Of a stretch of DNA of 25,854 bases, positions 22,111 to 25,854 are shown piece by piece. Origin of the DNA: CAZKUR01 sp964556005 (GTDB lineage: Bacteria; Bacteroidota; Ignavibacteria; Ignavibacteriales; Ignavibacteriaceae); the NCBI GenBank assembly GCA_964556005.1, contig CAZKUR010000054.1, forward strand, positions 1-25,854. Direction: 5' to 3'. A program made the position numbers and the translations under genes. Each line of letters begins with the position of its first letter. Position 1 is the stretch's first letter. The notes below the pieces were generated by a model. It worked only from the letters and a program-made list of their open reading frames with translations. It ran no database searches and had not been told where the DNA came from.

Positions 22111-22929
22111 TTAAATTATTTTCGTTTGTTCCGCTGATATTGTTTTCAACTCATGTAAATGGTCCCGGTACCAGTTCACACCATTATATCTTTCATTGAT
22201 TTTTCTGATTTCCGGCTTTTCCGTTAAAAGTTTTAAAATGTCATCGAGTGAAAATAATCGGTTTTTATCAAAAAGTTCATCATAAACTCTTTTTATAAAT
22301 AGATAATCTTTTAGGTAATCAATCGTAAAACGATATGACATTGAATAATCCAAACCACTCTCCCAGATTACATTACCTATTCTAAACTTATCGGGTTTTT
22401 CCCAAATAAAAGGTGTTGTATGTTCACGTTCCATGTGTTTATCTGCATTTTCCCATGCTTCTTTTAGGCTGCTTATCCTAATAATTTCAGCATCATTTCC
22501 GTCGGGATAAGTCGCCGGATGCAAGTTGCTCACATAATCATATTTATCTTCATTTTCCAAATAATATCTTATTACTTTCGTTATAATATTCGGATCGATT
22601 AAAGGACAATCGGAAGGAATTTTTACTAAAGCATCGGCATTATAATTTAAAGCAGCTCTATAATGACGGTCCAATAAATCTGTGGGATGGCCGCGAAATA
22701 TTTTTATATTTTCGGAAATACATAAATTATAAATTTCATCATCTTCTTTTTCAGTTGTAGTTGCTACAACTACCGTCCCTGCAGAAGTAGAAGCCGAAAC
22801 CCTTTCGGCCATTCTAACTAACAACGGTTTATTGGCAAGTGGAAGCATCACTTTGCCCGGCAGTCTTGTGGAACCCATTCTTGCCTGGATGACCGTAACA
22901 ATTTTAATATTATTATTGTTCATTCCCAT
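22111..22929 (-). CDS. SpsF-like cytidylyltransferase
   Basis: 272 residues of the SpsF/CMP-ulosonate synthetase-like group. The nucleotide-binding signature VIQARMGSTRLPGKVMLPL (13-31) opens the Rossmann-like fold; VVVATTTEKEDD, GHPTDLLDRHYRAA and SDCPLIDP (106-113, metal-site Asp107 and Asp112) follow. Such enzymes activate a 3-deoxy-ulosonic acid with CTP to CMP-sugar. The N-terminus has two ATGs (MGM); the second at 22923 may also serve. It starts 8 nt after the glycosyltransferase gene, so both are in one operon. The C-terminal half has the usual YRFTIDYLKDY motif of SpsF proteins. Target sugar unknown. Confidence 0.85.
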   Translation of the reverse strand: MGMNNNNIKIVTVIQARMGSTRLPGKVMLPLANKPLLVRMAERVSASTSAGTVVVATTTEKEDDEIYNLCISENIKIFRGHPTDLLDRHYRAALNYNADALVKIPSDCPLIDPNIITKVIRYYLENEDKYDYVSNLHPATYPDGNDAEIIRISSLKEAWENADKHMEREHTTPFIWEKPDKFRIGNVIWESGLDYSMSYRFTIDYLKDYLFIKRVYDELFDKNRLFSLDDILKLLTEKPEIRKINERYNGVNWYRDHLHELKTISAEQTKII

Positions 22930-22937
22930 TTGCCGGC

Positions 22938-24005
22938 TTATTCGAGATCAGCAAGTTTTTTTCTTTCTTTTATCTTTTCAACAAATTTGATTTTCTTTCT
23001 TGCCCTTGAGAAGTTATATACACGGCTTTTTTCTTCGACGGATTTAGGAACTTCAACAAGCTTTCTTGCAACTGCTGAAATATTATATGATGATGTGCCG
23101 TCATTTTGTAACGGCTGCATTCTTTTAAGGTCATTGACATTGAATGCCGAATAGACTTCTTTGCCGAGCGCCAATCCTACATAAACTACACTCGAATACC
23201 TTGTAATTAAAATATCGCAATTTGCTATCATTTCTTCAGTATTACCCGATTGAAACACAAGTGCGCCGGGAGCATAGGCATTTATCTCGGCAGTAGCTCT
23301 TTCCGCATTTTCATTCGGATGAAGCTTAAATATAATTTGTTTGCCGTCGGCTATTTTAACTATCTTTTCAATAAACTTCCTGCGGTTTTCATATTTAAAT
23401 GTCTCTCTTGAGTCGGAGGTAGCTGCAAGGACAAAATGTTTATACGGGAAATCATTATTCAAATATTGCCGGCAATTATCAAAATTAGGTATGCCTGTTA
23501 CAACAACTTTTTCCGGCTTAACACCTTTCTTTATAAATAATTCTTTATAACCTTCGGATGCAACACAGAACTTATCGTACATATCCGAAAGCCCGGTTGT
23601 CGATGTGCTTGCCATCCATCTAGGTAATTTGAATTTTTTAACAAGGTGATAGAATATATTTTCAGGATCGGTCATTCCCTCTTGAATAAGAATGACTTTT
23701 TTTCTTCGAATATTTTTAGGAACAATTAAATCGCTGCATGTAAAAATCAAATCATAATTATTTTTTTTGCCTTCAAAATCAATTTTTAGATTATGTTCGG
23801 ATAGATACAAAAGAGTCCTGTTTCTAAATTGTCCGCCCAATAGGCTGAAATCAAGCAGCCTGGTTTTCGAAAGCGCCTTGATAAATCCATCGCTGTAATA
23901 AGGAGTAAAATACTGATCATAATCCGTTAAATGTTTTGAGATCTTATGCATCATTGTAGTTTGGTTCAATGACCCGCAGATAAAAAGTATTTTACCGTTG
24001 TACAT
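22938..24005 (-). CDS. GT-B-fold glycosyltransferase (CDP-glycerol/capsule-type), first gene of cluster
   Basis: 355 residues, cytoplasmic. No signal. The N-terminal domain is alpha/beta (KILFICGSLNQTTMMHKISK, then VILIQEGMTDP). The C-terminal half shows the GT-B donor-side pattern of CDP-glycerol glycerophosphotransferase and polysialyl or capsule transferases: VVVTGIPNFD (167-176), KLHPNE (227-232), and DILITRYSSVVYVGLALGK (264-282). It probably transfers the CMP-activated sugar acid made by the genes behind it, or another cytidine-linked group, to a surface glycan. The ATG at 24005 is the first of the minus-strand cluster. The upstream gap 24006-24294 is shared with the divergent leader/LD-carboxypeptidase operon and holds no other feature I can identify. 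Acceptor and exact donor unknown. Confidence 0.7.
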   Translation of the reverse strand: MYNGKILFICGSLNQTTMMHKISKHLTDYDQYFTPYYSDGFIKALSKTRLLDFSLLGGQFRNRTLLYLSEHNLKIDFEGKKNNYDLIFTCSDLIVPKNIRRKKVILIQEGMTDPENIFYHLVKKFKLPRWMASTSTTGLSDMYDKFCVASEGYKELFIKKGVKPEKVVVTGIPNFDNCRQYLNNDFPYKHFVLAATSDSRETFKYENRRKFIEKIVKIADGKQIIFKLHPNENAERATAEINAYAPGALVFQSGNTEEMIANCDILITRYSSVVYVGLALGKEVYSAFNVNDLKRMQPLQNDGTSSYNISAVARKLVEVPKSVEEKSRVYNFSRARKKIKFVEKIKERKKLADLE

Positions 24006-24229
24006 TAAACTGCCTGCTTTTTATTTTATTAGAATTAAATATAAGATTTTTGAAACACTCAATTGTTAACAAACTGTTAACTAATCAGAAAATGATGACA
24101 TTTATACTTTAAAAATATTATTTGTTAAAACAAACATCTAATATTATTGAACATAAGTCTAAAAAATTGTGATGAACTTATAATTAAGTTGGAAATTGGG
24201 AAAATTTACATGATTTTTAAGGAGATCAT

Positions 24230-24298
24230 ATGTTGTTTGAAACTTATTCATTACTTAAATTCACGTCAATCATTAAACAATTCTTACTAAAAAAATGA
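24230..24298 (+). CDS. 22-residue leader ORF coupled to LD-carboxypeptidase
   Basis: ATG at 24230 to TGA at 24296-24298, encoding a 22-residue peptide (MLFETYSLLKFTSIIKQFLL...). A textbook AAGGAG (24219-24224) stands 5 nt before the ATG. The stop overlaps the start codon of the next gene (ATGA at 24295-24298), while that gene has only CTTACTAAAAAA upstream and no ribosome site of its own. The peptide is hydrophobic and basic. It likely acts in translational coupling; the peptide itself may have no function. Confidence 0.6.
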   Translation: MLFETYSLLKFTSIIKQFLLKK

Positions 24299-25236
24299 AA
24301 GTTATTAAGCCTAAAAGATTGAAAAATGGAGATTTGATCGGCCTCATTACTCCGGCTTCAACACCTGCAGATAGCTCTGCCATTGAAAAAAGCGTTAATT
24401 ATTTTGAACAGGTAGGTTACCGGGTTGAAGTAGGAAAAAATACGGGTAAAGTACACGGCTATCTAGCTGGTACCGATGAGGAAAGATTAAGCGATCTGCA
24501 TTACATGTTTGGTAAAAAGGAAGTGAAAGCAATATTCAGTTTGCGGGGCGGTTACGGTACACCAAGAATTTTAGATAAAATTGATTATAAGATCATAAAA
24601 AAGAATCCTAAAATCTTAGTCGGATATAGTGATATAACGGCGCTGCAATCTGCAATTTTTGTAAAAGCAAATTTGGTTACATTTGCCGGGCCTATGCCTG
24701 CTGTCGATTTCAGTAATGAAGTAAGTGAATATACTCAAGAAATGTTTTGGCGGTTAGTAACCTCAAATAAAAAATACGGAAAGATAAAACTCCCGGAAAG
24801 TGAACATATTACCGGATTAACAAAAGGTTTAGCCAGCGGTAAAGTAATCGGAGGAAATCTCGCAACTTTAACTTCTTTAGCCGGCACGGAATATTTCCCT
24901 TCATTTAAGGATAAAATTTTAATGCTGGAAGATGTCGGAGAATTGCCTTATAGAATTGACAGAATGCTAAACCAGTTGAGACTTTTGAAAATTTTTGACA
25001 TGGTGAAAGGGATTATTTTAGGAACGTTCGTTGACTGCAATGAGCTTGATCCCGATAAAAAAACTTTAACACTTGGAGAAGTGATTGATGATTATTTCGG
25101 AAAATTTAAGAAACCTGTTGTTTACAATTTCAGGCACGGGCATATAAAAGATATGGTGACTGTTCCTTACGGAATTAATTTTAAAATGAATGCAAACAAA
25201 GGGGCAGTTGAGATAATCGAAAGTGCAGTGAGTTGA
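24295..25236 (+). CDS. LD-carboxypeptidase (S66 family, LdcA/MccF-like)
   Basis: 313 residues, no signal peptide, so cytoplasmic. It has the S66 triad in order: nucleophile Ser112 in GYSDITAL, Glu212 in LEDVGE, and His283 in RHGHIKDMVTVPYG. LRGGYG (83-88) is the family's conserved loop, and GGNLATL (186-192) marks the second domain. LdcA trims the terminal D-Ala from tetrapeptides in peptidoglycan recycling; MccF relatives cleave microcin C-type compounds. The sequence alone does not separate the two, though length and motifs fit LdcA. Its start codon overlaps the stop of the 22-codon leader ORF, so initiation is probably coupled. No recycling partner genes are adjacent. Confidence 0.9.
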   Translation: MKVIKPKRLKNGDLIGLITPASTPADSSAIEKSVNYFEQVGYRVEVGKNTGKVHGYLAGTDEERLSDLHYMFGKKEVKAIFSLRGGYGTPRILDKIDYKIIKKNPKILVGYSDITALQSAIFVKANLVTFAGPMPAVDFSNEVSEYTQEMFWRLVTSNKKYGKIKLPESEHITGLTKGLASGKVIGGNLATLTSLAGTEYFPSFKDKILMLEDVGELPYRIDRMLNQLRLLKIFDMVKGIILGTFVDCNELDPDKKTLTLGEVIDDYFGKFKKPVVYNFRHGHIKDMVTVPYGINFKMNANKGAVEIIESAVS

Positions 25237-25365
25237 AGATAAATCAAAAGTGAAAAGTGAAGATTAAATTCATAAAAAGATTAGTATAGAACTAACCTAT
25301 TAAATTTTTAATAGCTAAAATTTATAGATTTCAGAATATGATGGTATAAAATATTAATAGTTTAG

Positions 25366-25385
25366 GATATTAATTTTTTAATATC
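25366..25385. repeat. AT-rich perfect inverted repeat
   Basis: GATATTAA-TTTT-TTAATATC: 8-bp perfect arms around four T. It may fold weakly in RNA or be a protein site in the gap after the LD-carboxypeptidase. The rest of 25237-25467 is AT-rich with no gene seen; a GTGAAAA direct repeat lies near 25250. Confidence 0.45.
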
Positions 25386-25467
25386 AACAAAAATATTGAT
25401 TCGAATAAATTATTGTGGTAATTTAATAATATAACAGTTTTATTCAATCTATAGAACGGGGCCTGGA

Positions 25468-25560
25468 ATGGGAAAATTCAAATACTGGAAGAAAAAAATG
25501 GGTACTAAAAAAGTTAATCAACTCGCCAAGAAGAAATACCTAAAGGTGAACCCATGTTGA
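25468..25560 (+). CDS. Possible 30-residue basic ORF
   Basis: ATG at 25468 to TGA at 25558-25560. The peptide is strongly basic, beginning MGKFKYWKKKMGTKK and ending in Cys. The sequence GGGGCCTGGA precedes it, so a ribosome site is arguable. Its last seven bases overlap the ATG of the following exported-protein gene, which has its own AAAGGTGA site inside this ORF. It is either a small basic protein coupled to that gene or chance. Family not recognised. Confidence 0.35.
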   Translation: MGKFKYWKKKMGTKKVNQLAKKKYLKVNPC

Positions 25561-25854
25561 GTGAAACGAAATCTCGTCGCAGCGGATTGAATGAAATGAA
25601 ATCCCGCCTGTCTGGCGACAAGGTAGACTTTTGCGGAAAAAGAACTATACTTTTGATAATGATAATTTGTGGATTATTTATTTCAACCGGTAATGCAACT
25701 ATCCACTATGTAGCCCATAACGGACAGCAGCCGGAACCGCCATATTTAAGCTGGCAAACAGCATCCGATACAATACAACTTGCAATAAATGTTTGCAGCC
25801 CGGGTGATACTGTGCTGGTGGCTAATGGAGTTTACCCGGAAAATCTTATAGTAA
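25554..25854 (+). CDS. Start of an exported beta-helix-type repeat protein (3' truncated)
   Basis: The frame is open to the window end, giving 100 residues of the N-terminus. Residues after the signal-like core (RTILLIMIICGLFIS, about 31-45) read IHYVAHNGQQPEPP, then SDTIQLAINVCSPGDTVLVA and NGVYPENL. The pattern of ordered repeats beginning with IQ-A-N---PGDTV-VA-GVY-EN is typical of right-handed beta-helix (pectate-lyase-like, NosD/DUF1565) surface proteins. The start is ATG 25554 with AAAGGTGA 5-10 nt upstream; an in-frame ATG at 25596 sits nearer the hydrophobic core. The first 30 residues come from sequence resembling dispersed repeat DNA (GCCTGTCTGGCGACAAGG at about 25608-25625), so the true start may be later and the extension is doubtful. 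Confidence 0.7.
   Translation, partial: MLSETKSRRSGLNEMKSRLSGDKVDFCGKRTILLIMIICGLFISTGNATIHYVAHNGQQPEPPYLSWQTASDTIQLAINVCSPGDTVLVANGVYPENLIV

Overview
The window is AT-rich, with short genes, long AT-rich gaps and typical Shine-Dalgarno sites. It has a CheB/CheR-PAS fusion followed by a PAS histidine kinase, a short (about 286-residue) RpoD-type sigma factor whose C-terminus ends in Leu-Gly, and several families common in the Bacteroidota/Chlorobiota group. My best guess is a chromosome of an Ignavibacteria-like or related Bacteroidota bacterium. This is inferred from protein character only. I see no rRNA, tRNA, CRISPR array, transposase or phage gene.

Layout. (1) 1-1860 (+): C-terminus of a CheB/CheR/PAS-type sensor protein and a PAS histidine kinase. 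(2) 1861-4417: a degenerate gene on the minus strand, then a tiny lmo0937-like membrane protein, a 40-residue lysine-rich protein and a GT-C-type membrane glycosyltransferase. (3) 4626-6563 (+): two tandem paralogous NarL/LuxR response regulators and a GIY-YIG-like protein. (4) 6564-12060 (+): small hydrophilic proteins, an exported protein, a frameshifted DUF1003 gene, a B12-binding radical SAM protein with a divergent rubrerythrin, and a small secreted Met-rich protein. (5) 12061-14842: repeat-rich gaps, a STAS-like protein and an RpoD-type sigma factor. (6) 14843-16141 (+): a class I/II aminotransferase. (7) 16300-18254 (-): a metallophosphoesterase and a membrane fatty-acid hydroxylase. 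(8) 18361-24005 (-): a six-gene cluster for a CMP-activated sialic-acid-like (ulosonic acid) sugar: glycosyltransferase, SpsF-like cytidylyltransferase, class III aminotransferase, SDR dehydrogenase, KdsC-like phosphatase and a NeuB-like synthase without the usual SAF domain. (9) 24230-25854 (+): a 22-codon leader ORF translationally overlapping an LD-carboxypeptidase, a tiny basic ORF, and the start of an exported beta-helix-type protein that runs off the end.

Two things stand out. First, an intergenic element of about 45 bp recurs six times (2280, 5337, 6720, 9221, 11605 on plus; 18331 on minus). It always points toward a following gene. Its core (CCTTTTTCATCC, then CCGATTGATT) lies 49-54 nt before the start codon in three cases, and the best copy contains a perfect 9-bp inverted repeat. 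The genes behind it (small stress-type proteins, a response regulator, a radical SAM/rubrerythrin pair, a secreted peptide, a lipid hydroxylase) look like a shared, probably stress-related, regulon. Second, the ulosonic-acid cluster combines a SAF-less synthase with a phosphatase, an SDR and an aminotransferase. This suggests a phosphorylated-intermediate route to a sugar acid I cannot match to sialic, legionaminic, pseudaminic acid or Kdo.

Several genes carry frameshifts or stops (DUF1003 at a T7 run, the 13167 micro-gene at an A6 run, the 1863-2233 relic). They may be real decay or recoding, or homopolymer errors in the assembly.
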